From positions 1 to 6,945 of the forward strand of contig CAJMSL010000105.1 in the NCBI GenBank assembly GCA_905216045.1: 6,945 nucleotides of DNA, given 5' to 3'. The first letter of the stretch is position 1; the number at the start of each line of letters is the position of its first letter. The position numbers and the translations under genes were made by a program. The notes under the pieces were generated by a model that worked only from the letters and a program-made list of their open reading frames with translations, ran no database searches and was not told the DNA's origin. This document shows positions 1 to 6,523 of the stretch, piece after piece. Source of the stretch: an uncultured bacterium. GTDB lineage: Bacteria > Actinomycetota > Coriobacteriia > Coriobacteriales > Coriobacteriaceae.

Positions 1-2
1 AC

Positions 3-563
3 GACACCACGCTGTGCATCGGCTGCCGCAGGTGCGAACAGGCCTGCAACAAGGTCAACGATCTCCCCAAGCCGGAGAAGCCTTTCACCGATCTCAACGT
101 GCTCAACGAAAAGCGCCGCACGTCCGCCAAAGAGTGGACTGTGGTGAACAAGTACCGTCCCGCGAGCCTCGACAAGGACGTGTTCCGCAAGAGCCAGTGC
201 ATGCACTGCGAGGATGCCCCGTGCGCGAAGGCCTGTCCTACGGGCGCCTTGTTCTTTGATCCAAAGAACCATCGCATCGGCGTCAACGAGGACAACTGCA
301 TCGGCTGCAAGAGCTGCGTCATGGCATGCCCCTTTGGCGCCGTGAGCGTGGCGACCACGCAGGTTCCGGTCTTGATGGGCGACGTTCGCGTGGGTTCGCA
401 GACCAAGAGCTTCGTGCTCAAGTGCGATCTGTGCGTGGACCGTCCCGGCGGTCCGGCGTGTGCCGAGGCGTGCCCGACCAAGGGCCTCACCCTGGTAGAC
501 GAGGAGCGCCTGGCAGAACTGACTGCCGAGCGTGCCCGCGCCACCATCGAAAACGAGGCGTAG
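3..563 (+). CDS. Poly-[4Fe-4S] electron-transfer protein, HydN/FdnH-like (5' partial)
   Basis: The reading frame is open from the window edge, so the start codon and N-terminus lie outside; 186 codons are visible, ending in TAG at 561-563. The visible part has four cysteine clusters, 16 Cys in all: CIGCRRCEQAC at the very start, then CMHCEDAPCAKAC, CIGCKSCVMAC, and CDLC-x8-CAEAC. This is the pattern of ferredoxin-like beta subunits carrying four [4Fe-4S] clusters (HydN, HycB, HyfA, FdnH, HybA). About 50 residues separate the first and second cluster motifs, longer than in HyfA and more like FdnH/HybA. No C-terminal membrane anchor is seen; it ends in a charged helix-like tail, so it is probably soluble. 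It lies 76 nt upstream of fdhF on the same strand, so a role passing electrons from the formate dehydrogenase, or in its maturation as proposed for HydN, is plausible. The exact ortholog is uncertain. A GTG at 99 is not the start, because the first Cys motif lies upstream of it. Confidence 0.85.
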   Translation, partial: DTTLCIGCRRCEQACNKVNDLPKPEKPFTDLNVLNEKRRTSAKEWTVVNKYRPASLDKDVFRKSQCMHCEDAPCAKACPTGALFFDPKNHRIGVNEDNCIGCKSCVMACPFGAVSVATTQVPVLMGDVRVGSQTKSFVLKCDLCVDRPGGPACAEACPTKGLTLVDEERLAELTAERARATIENEA

Positions 564-600
564 GCGGGCGGCCATACAAGCCCAATGATTGTCAAATAAG

Positions 601-616
601 TACCGAGCATTCGGTA
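601..616. promoter_or_regulatory. Perfect 16-bp palindrome upstream of fdhF, possible operator
   Basis: TACCGA-GCAT-TCGGTA is a perfect 6-bp inverted repeat with a 4-nt centre, placed 23 nt before the fdhF start codon and 13 nt before its ribosome binding site. No U-run follows, so it does not look like a terminator. The size and symmetry suit a dimeric DNA-binding regulator (TetR-type operators often look like this), or a short mRNA hairpin in the leader. I see no convincing -10/-35 promoter pair around it. The symmetry is read directly from the sequence; the function is inferred. Confidence 0.4.
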
Positions 617-628
617 GCAGAGAAAGGA

Positions 629-634
629 AGGAGG
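629..634 (+). promoter_or_regulatory. Ribosome binding site of fdhF
   Basis: AGGAGG is a full consensus Shine-Dalgarno, 5 nt before the ATG at 640. It fixes the start there: the frame is open upstream to near 589, but those codons have no such site and would add residues absent from the FdhF family N-terminus. Confidence 0.85.
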
Positions 635-639
635 GTGTC

Positions 640-2862
640 ATGGAGAAGCATAAAGTGATTTGCCCGTACTGCGGCGCCGGTTGCCAGTTTAACCTCCTGG
701 TCCAAAACGGCCAGGTCGTGGGTACCGAACCGCTCAACGGCATCACCAACCAGAGCGAGCTGTGCCTTAAGGGCATGAGCGGCTACGACTTCATCAACGA
801 CACCAAGATCTTGACTCCTCGCGTACTGCACCCGATGATCCGCCGCACCAAGGGCGCGGATCTTGAGCGCGTAAGCTGGGACGAGGCACTGGATTTCACC
901 GCATCTAAGATGCAGGCCATAATTGACGAATATGGTCCTAACGCTGTCATGACCACCGGCTCTTCGCGAGGCGGCGGCAATGAGGCGAACTACGTCATGC
1001 AGAAGTTTACGCGTGCGTGCATCGGCACCCACAGCGTGGACAACTGCGCCCGTACTTGACACGGCCCTACTGTCCTCGGTCTGATGGACACGGTTGGTTC
1101 AGGTTGCATGTCATGCTCCATCCCCGGTATGGAGGATGCGGGCTGCATTTTCCTCTTCGGCTATAACCCTGCCGATTCGCACCCCATCGTCGCAAGGCGT
1201 ATCGTGCGAGCCAAAGAAAAGGGTTGCAAGATCATCGTCGCCGACCCGCGCCATATCGAAACTGCGCGTATCGCCGATATCTACCTTCCGATCAAGAACG
1301 GTTGCAACGTCGCGTTCCTCAACGCCTTTGCCAACTGTCTGGTCAACGATGGCCTCTACGACAAGGAATTCGTCGCCGAGCACACGAACGGCTTTGACGA
1401 GTGGTGGGAGACCATCAAGAACTACACTCCCGAATCCGTACAGGACATCACGGGTGTCGAGCCCGCGTTGATCCACCAAGCTGCCGAGATGTACGCCACG
1501 GCGAAGCCCTCTGCCATCATTGGCTGGGGCATGGGCGTATGCCAGCAGAAGCAGAACCTGAAGACGGTGCACACCATCGCCTCCATCGCCTGCGTTGCCG
1601 GCCAGATCGGCAAACCCAATTCCGGCCTCGCGCCCGTGCGCGGTCAGAACAACGTCCAGGGCTCCTGCGATATGGGCATGCTGCCCAACCTGTACCCTGG
1701 CTACCAGAAGGTCACCGACCCGGCAGTGCGCGCCAAGTTTGCCAAGGCTTGGGGCGTGCCCGAGGAAAAGCTCCCGCTCGAGGAGGGCTACAAGCTCACC
1801 GACCTGGGCCACCTGGTCGACGAGGGCAAGGTGCACTGCTTCTACAACTACGGCGAGGACCCGGTGCAGACCGAGCCCGATTCGGCCGGTATGCGCAAGA
1901 CGCTCTCCGAGCTGGATCTGTTCATTTGACAGGACATCTTTATGACGCAGCCGACCATGCTCGACGACGTCATCCTGCCTGCCACCTCTTGGGGCGAGCA
2001 CGAGGGTGTCTTTACCGCATCCGACCGTAGCTTCCAGCACTTTGACGCGGCCGTTCCGCCCAAGGGCGAGTGCCGCCACGACTGGGAGATCTTCGCGGAC
2101 CTGTCCACGCGCATGGGCTATCCCATGCACTACGACAACACCGAGCAGATCTGGAACGAGTGCATTAGCCTGTGCCCCAACTTTGTGGGCGCGACCTACG
2201 AGAAGATGGCTCCCGAGGGCGGCTACGCCCAGTGGCCGGTCAAGAGCACCGATGTGAACGACCACGGTACGCCCGACATGTTCGCTGGTGGCAAGTTCAC
2301 CACCAAGGACGGCCGCGCCAACCTGATGGCGCACGACTGGGAGGCGCCCTCCGAGCTTCCCGACGATGAGTACCCGCTCATCCTGTGCACCGTCCGCGAG
2401 GTCGGCCACTACAGCTGCCGCTCGATGACCGGCAACTGCAAGACGCTGGCACTGCTTGCCGACGAGCCCGGCTTTGTCCGCATGAATCCCGCGGACGCCG
2501 AGGCACGCGGCATCAAGAACGGCGACATCGTCTCGATTCACAGCCGCCGCGGCCAGGTATACAGCCGCGCCGACGTGAGCGACCGTATCAACAAGGGCAC
2601 GGTCTATATGACCTACCAGTGGTGGATCGGCAAGTGCAACGAGCTGACCATTCACAAGGTCGACCCGGTCTCGCACACGCCCGAGGACAAGTTCTCCGCC
2701 TGCCAGGTCGACGCCATCGCCGACCAGGTTTGGGCAGAGGGCGAGGTCGAGCGTCAGTACACCGAGCTCAAGCAGGCTCTGGTGGACGCCGCCGCTCCCC
2801 AGGACGTTGAGCCCGGCGCCGCCAAGTTCGACGACGAGGCGCACGTGAATCAAATCGTGTAG
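640..2862 (+). CDS. fdhF: Formate dehydrogenase H, selenoprotein with two in-frame UGA codons
   Basis: This is the catalytic subunit oxidising formate to CO2 in formate hydrogenlyase, a cytoplasmic Mo/W-bis-MGD enzyme. The frame encodes 740 residues if UGA at codons 140 and 430 is read as selenocysteine; E. coli FdhF has 715. The N-terminal [4Fe-4S] site is intact (CPYCGAGC gives C8, C11, C15; C42 lies in LCLKG), with K44 on the electron path. VDNCART-U140-HGPT carries the active-site Sec and the following His141; R334 in PVRGQNN matches the catalytic Arg333 of E. coli. The molybdopterin-dinucleotide-binding domain covers roughly residues 575-690 (VREVGHYSCRSMTGNC, YMTYQWWIG). No Tat signal is present. 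The second UGA occurs in LDLFI-U-QDIFMT, where E. coli has Val as I recall it. No frameshift is seen, and codon style is even on both sides of each UGA, so pseudogenisation is unlikely. The C-terminus has about 25 extra residues. The gene lies directly upstream of hyfABCD, whereas in E. coli fdhF is unlinked. The stop is TAG. Confidence 0.93.
1057..1059 (+). other. In-frame UGA read as selenocysteine (codon 140)
   Basis: TGA lies inside the conserved segment CART-U-HGPTVLGL, at exactly the residue number of Sec140 in E. coli FdhF. The next residue is the conserved His141. A SECIS hairpin follows 11 nt later. Family knowledge makes selenocysteine insertion here very likely. Confidence 0.95.
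1071..1090 (+). promoter_or_regulatory. Bacterial SECIS hairpin for Sec140
   Basis: TGTCC (1071-1075) pairs with GGACA (1086-1090). T1076-A1084 and C1077-G1083 extend the stem with T1085 bulged, leaving the apical loop GGTCT (1078-1082). The GGUCU loop begins 19 nt after the UGA, the same distance as the GGUC loop of the E. coli fdhF SECIS as I recall it. This is the SelB-binding signal that recodes UGA. The hairpin lies wholly within coding sequence. Confidence 0.85.
1927..1929 (+). other. Second in-frame UGA, probable selenocysteine (codon 430)
   Basis: TGA interrupts LDLFI-U-QDIFMTQPTMLDDV, which otherwise aligns with LELVI-V-QDIFMTKTASAADV of E. coli FdhF. The same frame runs on for 310 more residues of conserved FdhF sequence. 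Termination here would remove the pterin-binding C-terminal domain and give a dead 429-residue product. Read-through as Sec is the simplest reading. A base error in a Cys codon (TGC/TGT) is the main alternative. Confidence 0.7.
1930..1977 (+). promoter_or_regulatory. Candidate SECIS structure for the second UGA
   Basis: Two overlapping foldings can be drawn directly after the UGA. Compact form: TGA (1943-1945) plus GCA (1947-1949) pair with TGC (1958-1960) plus TCG (1961-1963), including one T-G wobble. C1946 is bulged and the loop GCCGACCA starts with G, 20 nt after the UGA. Extended form: CAGGA (1930-1934) pairs with TCCTG (1973-1977) and TGACG (1943-1947) with CGTCA (1968-1972), capped by a 3-bp stem with loop CCATGC. 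The two exclude each other. Neither has the GGUC loop of the first element, so this is weaker than the Sec140 SECIS. Confidence 0.4.
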
Positions 2863-2883
2863 TCCCGTTCTCGTTGGCTTTTT

Positions 2884-2926
2884 GGGCCGGGCGTCCCGTA
2901 CGTTCGGGAGCCCGGCCCGTTATTTT
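2884..2926 (+). terminator. Strong hairpin with T-rich tail between fdhF and hyfA
   Basis: GGGCCGGGC (2884-2892) pairs perfectly with GCCCGGCCC (2910-2918). Inside it TCCCG (2894-2898) pairs with CGGGA (2905-2909), with only G2893 bulged and loop TACGTT. This 14-bp, very GC-rich stem is followed by GTTATTTT (2919-2926), the form of an intrinsic terminator. It begins 22 nt after the fdhF stop and ends 14 nt before the hyfA start. That leaves no room for a hyfA promoter downstream of it, so it is probably partial or regulated, or acts as an mRNA 3'-stabilising element. Confidence 0.8.
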
Positions 2927-2928
2927 GA

Positions 2929-2935
2929 AAGGAAG
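2929..2935 (+). promoter_or_regulatory. Ribosome binding site of hyfA
   Basis: AAGGAAG lies 5 nt before the ATG at 2941. An in-frame GTG at 2935 overlaps the site itself and so cannot use it; this decides for the ATG start. Confidence 0.75.
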
Positions 2936-2940
2936 TGGGG

Positions 2941-3558
2941 ATGAACCGCTTCATCGACATCAACCCGGAGAGGTGCATCGGCTGCGGAACATGCCAGTCC
3001 GCCTGTGCCGACGCCCACCGGATGCAGGGTCTTCAGGATACGCCGCGCCTGGCGCTCGTGAAGACCGGCGGTATTTCGGCCGCCCTTGCCTGCCACCATT
3101 GCGAGGGTGCCCCCTGCGCCGAGGTTTGCCCGGTGAATGCCATCGAGCACGATGGTGATCGCATCCACGTCAAGGAGCAGGAGTGCATCGGGTGCAGGCT
3201 GTGCGCCATCGCGTGCCCCTTCGGAGCCATCCATCCCGATGGCACGTCTATCGCTGGTGTCGCAGGCATGTGCGACCCGACGCCTTCGTATCCTAAGTCC
3301 CTGAGCAGCCTGCTTACGTGGGCTCCTGGCCAGTACACCTGCGCTGTCAAGTGCGACCTATGCGCCTTTGATCCGGACGGCCCGCATTGTGTGGCGGCGT
3401 GCCCTACCAAGGCGCTGACCGTCATGGGTGGCGCGGCCGATCGCGAGCTCGACGAGGCCAAGCGCCTGCGCTCGATCGAAAACGGTCCGGTCGTCGACGT
3501 TACCGCTGTGGCCCAGGGCCTGTCCGAGAAAGCAGAAGGGAGCGTAAACAATGGATAG
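2941..3558 (+). CDS. hyfA: Formate hydrogenlyase Fe-S subunit HyfA (HycB family)
   Basis: This is the electron-transfer subunit linking formate dehydrogenase H to the hydrogenase on the cytoplasmic face of the membrane. The 205 residues match E. coli HyfA in length. There are sixteen cluster cysteines in four groups: C12, C15, C18, C22; C51, C54, C59, C63; C82, C85, C88, C92; and C138, C141, C150, C154, enough for four [4Fe-4S] clusters. The N-terminus MNRFIDINPERCIGCGTCQ and the blocks CHHCEGAPC and VKCDLCAFDPDGPHC closely follow HyfA/HycB. The third and fourth groups are separated by the roughly 45-residue insert typical of HyfA, with the LLTWAPG segment resembling LLDWVPG of E. coli HyfA. 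Its last 8 nt overlap hyfB, indicating coupled translation. It is preceded by a strong terminator-like stem, so its level may be set separately from fdhF. HycB is the close alternative name; the presence of HyfD downstream favours Hyf. Confidence 0.93.
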   Translation: MNRFIDINPERCIGCGTCQSACADAHRMQGLQDTPRLALVKTGGISAALACHHCEGAPCAEVCPVNAIEHDGDRIHVKEQECIGCRLCAIACPFGAIHPDGTSIAGVAGMCDPTPSYPKSLSSLLTWAPGQYTCAVKCDLCAFDPDGPHCVAACPTKALTVMGGAADRELDEAKRLRSIENGPVVDVTAVAQGLSEKAEGSVNNG

Positions 3559-5569
3559 CATGACGCTGTTTATCGCATCGCTTGCCGTCTCGTGCATCGG
3601 TGCGCTCGCCTCGGTTCTGCTGATCAAGGCCGATAACGCCGCCAAGACCGCCGGCTGCCTAATCGGCGCCGTCGCCGCGGTGCTTTCGTTTGTGGCCGGT
3701 ATCCAGGCCGTGCTGGGCAATGTCACGTCGGTCGACACCATCGTGTTCTTCCCGTTTGCCCATTTCCAGCTGCTGCTCAACCAGCTGTCCGGCCTGTTCG
3801 TGGCGCTCATCTCGGTGCTCGCGTTTGCCGGCTCGATCTACGGTCTCAACTACTTTGATGAGTACCCGGGCAAAAAGGGCCGCGCCGGCTTCTTCTTTAA
3901 CACCTTCGTGGCGTCCATGATGCTCGTCATCACCGCCGACAACGTGTTTTGGTTCCTGGTCGCCTTTGAGCTCATGTCGCTGACCTCGTACTTCCTGGTC
4001 GTGATCGAGGAGAACGAGAACTCCATCCATGGCGGTTGGCTCTACTTTGTGATCGCGCACGTGGGCTTTGTGCTCATCATGGCGAGCTTCCTCACCATGA
4101 CCAACTTCGCCGGCGGCTCGTTTGCCTTTGCGGATTTCCGCGCTACGCAGTTTAGCCCCGCGGTCGCATCCGTGTGCTTCGTGCTCGCCTTCTTTGGCTT
4201 TGGCGCCAAGGCCGGTATCATCCCGCTGCACGGCTGGCTGCCCAAGGCACATCCCGAGGCGCCGTCCAACGTGTCGGCCCTCATGTCCGGCGGCATGATC
4301 AAGATTGGTATCTTCGGTATCCTCAAGGTTGGTCTCGACCTGCTCTCCGCCTCGGGCGTTCAGGTCTGGTGGGGCCTTATGGTCATGGTCTTCGGTGCGA
4401 TCTCGTCGGTTCTCGGCGTGGCCTTCGCCCTGCAGGAGCATGACATCAAGCGCCTGCTGGCCTATCACTCCGTCGAGAACATCGGCATCATTCTGCTCGG
4501 CGTCGGCGCCTCCATGGCCGCCATGGCGCTCAACTCGGTCGGCATCGCCGTCCTGGCTCTGATGGCCGCCCTCTACCACTCGTTTATCCTCGCGATGTTT
4601 AAGGTCGAGCTGTTCTTGGGCGCCGGTGCGCTGCGGTTCTCCTCGGGTACTCGCAATATGGAGAAGATGGGCGGCCTGTTCCGTCGTATGCCGGCTACGG
4701 CCATCTGCTTCCTCGTCGGCGCGCTTGCCATCTCGGCCATCCCGCCCTTCAACGGCTTTGTGTCCGAGTGGTTTACCTACCAGTCGCTGTTTAACGCCGC
4801 CATGCAGGGCGACAAGGCCGTCATGATCGTGGCCGTGTTCGCTGCCGTCGCGCTTGCCATTACCGGCGCGCTGGCCGTCACGTGCTTCGTCAAGGCCTAT
4901 GGCGTCTCCTTTGCCTCCGCACCCCGCTCCGAGGCCGCGGCCAATGCCAAGGAGGTTCCCGCCCCCATGGTGTTTGCGCAGGGCCTGCTCGCGGCCATCT
5001 GCGTCGTGCTGGGCATTGGCGCTCCCGTGATCGCGCCCGTGCTGGTCGATGTCGCCGCGTCCGTGCTGCATCCGTACGGCGGCGTGTTTGCCGCCGAGGG
5101 CATGGAGCTCATGAACCAGTACTCCGGCGCTGCCACCTCCACGCCCGCGATCGCTATTGCGCTCGTGGTGCTCGTCGGTCTTGCCTGCGGTTATCGCAAG
5201 CTCAAGACCGTCGGCAAGGTGCAGAAGTCCCAGCCGTGGGCATGCGGCTATGCTCCCAACGAGCATATGCCCGTCGTGGCCACGACCTTTGCCTCCGAGG
5301 TGTCCTGGTTTATGCAGCCGCTCTACACGCTGCGCGACCGCTGCACGGCCGTCTGCTGGTCCATCGCGCACTTCTTCCAGAAGCTCACCGGTGTGGCCGA
5401 GGCTGTGGAGCCCGTACCCGACAAGGTTCTCGTCGATGCCCCGCATAAGGGTGTCGAGAAGCTCGCCGACCTCGCGACTAAGCTCGAGGGTGGCAACTAC
5501 AGCATCTATATCTGCTACATCGTCGCGGCACTCGTGGTGTTCCTCGTGCTCGCCGTGCAAATGGGTTAA
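3551..5569 (+). CDS. hyfB: Hydrogenase-4 membrane subunit HyfB (antiporter-like, NuoL/M/N family)
   Basis: This is a large integral membrane subunit of the FHL membrane arm. Its length of 672 residues equals E. coli HyfB and exceeds HycC (608). It has many hydrophobic helices and the core of Mrp-antiporter/complex I subunits: E140 in AFELMSL, K220 in FGFGAKAGIIPLHGWLP, K251 in GGMIKIGIFG, and H343/K351 in YHSFILAMFKVELFLGAG. These correspond to the charged residues of the proton path in NuoL/M/N, so ion translocation is plausible but inferred. The FNGFVSEW motif near residue 400, WACGY at 563-567 and the final helix (IYICYIVAALVVF) match the HyfB/HycC C-terminal region. The start ATG overlaps the end of hyfA by 8 nt, preceded by an AGAAGGGAG-like site. 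The stop TAA overlaps the hyfC ribosome binding site. Confidence 0.95.
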   Translation: MDSMTLFIASLAVSCIGALASVLLIKADNAAKTAGCLIGAVAAVLSFVAGIQAVLGNVTSVDTIVFFPFAHFQLLLNQLSGLFVALISVLAFAGSIYGLNYFDEYPGKKGRAGFFFNTFVASMMLVITADNVFWFLVAFELMSLTSYFLVVIEENENSIHGGWLYFVIAHVGFVLIMASFLTMTNFAGGSFAFADFRATQFSPAVASVCFVLAFFGFGAKAGIIPLHGWLPKAHPEAPSNVSALMSGGMIKIGIFGILKVGLDLLSASGVQVWWGLMVMVFGAISSVLGVAFALQEHDIKRLLAYHSVENIGIILLGVGASMAAMALNSVGIAVLALMAALYHSFILAMFKVELFLGAGALRFSSGTRNMEKMGGLFRRMPATAICFLVGALAISAIPPFNGFVSEWFTYQSLFNAAMQGDKAVMIVAVFAAVALAITGALAVTCFVKAYGVSFASAPRSEAAANAKEVPAPMVFAQGLLAAICVVLGIGAPVIAPVLVDVAASVLHPYGGVFAAEGMELMNQYSGAATSTPAIAIALVVLVGLACGYRKLKTVGKVQKSQPWACGYAPNEHMPVVATTFASEVSWFMQPLYTLRDRCTAVCWSIAHFFQKLTGVAEAVEPVPDKVLVDAPHKGVEKLADLATKLEGGNYSIYICYIVAALVVFLVLAVQMG

Positions 5570-5574
5570 GGAGG
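5568..5574 (+). promoter_or_regulatory. Ribosome binding site of hyfC
   Basis: AAGGAGG shares its first two bases with the TAA stop of hyfB and is 7 nt before the ATG at 5582, suggesting translational coupling. Confidence 0.8.
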
Positions 5575-5581
5575 GGAGAGC

Positions 5582-6508
5582 ATGAACAACATCGTACTTG
5601 CCGTTCTGCAGGGCGTGGGCGTCATGGCCGTCGCGCCGTTCTTCTCCGGTCTCGGCCGCGTGATCCGCGCCAAGATGCACAACCGTCGCGGCCCCAGCAT
5701 CATGCAGGACTATCGCGACCTGGCCAAGCTCTTTGCGCGCCCCGAGTCCCAGAGCGAGGACGCGAGCTTTGCGCTGCGCATTATGCCGCCGCTGTTCTTC
5801 GCCGTCGCCTTTATGCTCGCGATGGGCCTGCCGCTCTTTACGGCGCAAAGCCCCATCCCGGTCTTTGGTGACGCCATCACCATCATGTACAGCCTGGCGC
5901 TCGCCCGCTTCTTCTTCGCCCTCTGCGGCGTGGATTCGTCCAACGCCTACGCCGGTATCGGTGGCGTCCGCGAGCTGCTCATGAGCGTGCTCATCGAGCC
6001 GTCCATGCTGCTGGCGCTGTTTGCCGCCGCCCTGGTGTGCGGCTCCACCGACATCGCCACCATGGGTCAGCACATCATGACGGGCGCCATCGACGCGCCG
6101 GTCGCCGTGATCCTCGCCGGCATCGCCTTTGCGATTGCCTGCTACATGGAACTCGGCAAGCTGCCGTTTGATCAGGCCGAGGCCGAGCAAGAGCTCCAGG
6201 AAGGTCCGCTCGCCGAGCTTTCCGGCCCGTCGCTTGCGATGGCCAAGCTCGCCATGTCCATGAAGCAGGTTCTGGTCGTCGCTTGGTTCTGCGCAATCTT
6301 CGTCCCCTGGGGCGAGCCCGCGACCGTGGGTATCGCGGCCGTTTTGGGCGCGGTTATCTTCCTGGTGAAGTGCCTGATCGACTTTGTCGTGTGCGGCGTG
6401 ATCGAGAACTCTTGCTCGCGCTCGCGTTTTAAGGTGCTCGGTAATCAGACCTGGGCCGTCGTGGGCATCGCCGTTCTGGCGTTTGTCTTCGTGGTCGTCG
6501 GCGTGTAG
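5582..6508 (+). CDS. hyfC: Hydrogenase-4 membrane subunit HyfC (HycD/NuoH family)
   Basis: This is the membrane subunit that anchors the hydrogenase peripheral arm and joins it to the antiporter-like subunits, the counterpart of NuoH in complex I. At 308 residues it compares with about 307 for HycD and 315 for HyfC of E. coli. About eight hydrophobic helices are seen. Family motifs: HNRRGPSIMQDYRDLAKLF (about residues 33-51, cytoplasmic loop), GVRELLMSVLIEP (E131, E139), and MELGKLPFDQAEAEQELQEG (E190, D197, E200, E202, E204), the acidic loop characteristic of NuoH/HycD at the junction with the catalytic arm. It begins 12 nt after hyfB, and hyfD follows 15 nt after its TAG stop. Confidence 0.94.
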   Translation: MNNIVLAVLQGVGVMAVAPFFSGLGRVIRAKMHNRRGPSIMQDYRDLAKLFARPESQSEDASFALRIMPPLFFAVAFMLAMGLPLFTAQSPIPVFGDAITIMYSLALARFFFALCGVDSSNAYAGIGGVRELLMSVLIEPSMLLALFAAALVCGSTDIATMGQHIMTGAIDAPVAVILAGIAFAIACYMELGKLPFDQAEAEQELQEGPLAELSGPSLAMAKLAMSMKQVLVVAWFCAIFVPWGEPATVGIAAVLGAVIFLVKCLIDFVVCGVIENSCSRSRFKVLGNQTWAVVGIAVLAFVFVVVGV

Positions 6509-6513
6509 GAGAA

Positions 6514-6518
6514 GGGAG
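6514..6518 (+). promoter_or_regulatory. Ribosome binding site of hyfD
   Basis: GGGAG lies 5 nt before the ATG at 6524 within a purine-rich AGGAGAAGGGAGAA tract, supporting that start. Confidence 0.65.
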
Positions 6519-6523
6519 AAACA

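Noticed and set aside
589..594. TTGTCA as a -35 element for an fdhF promoter
   Set aside because: No acceptable -10 hexamer follows at 16-18 bp; the corresponding bases fall in the TCGGTA palindrome arm. No sigma-54 -24/-12 pattern, as used for E. coli FHL genes, is visible in the spacer either.
589..639. Upstream extension of fdhF to a start near 589
   Set aside because: It would add 17 residues not found in FdhF and would run through the palindrome and the Shine-Dalgarno. The ATG at 640 has ideal spacing and places C8, C11, C15, C42 and U140 at E. coli numbering.
1111..2853. Long minus-strand open frame (580 codons) opposite fdhF
   Set aside because: It is an antisense artefact of third-position G/C bias in fdhF. 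It has no recognisable domain, while the plus strand matches FdhF throughout.
640..2862. Reading fdhF as three separate genes or as a pseudogene with two nonsense mutations
   Set aside because: All three parts are in one frame with no indels. The first UGA is the known Sec140 with a SECIS. The piece after each UGA has no proper ribosome binding site or family start, and conservation continues directly across both UGAs.
2935..2940. GTG start for hyfA at 2935
   Set aside because: The GTG overlaps the Shine-Dalgarno AAGGAAG. The ATG at 2941 gives MNRF, the N-terminus shared by HyfA and HydN, and the exact family length.
3659..6190. Very long open frame on the minus strand (843 codons) opposite hyfB and hyfC
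   Set aside because: It is a shadow of GC-rich codon bias in the real genes. The translation is low-complexity, rich in His, Gly, Asp and Arg, resembles no family I know, and lies antisense to well-recognised membrane proteins.
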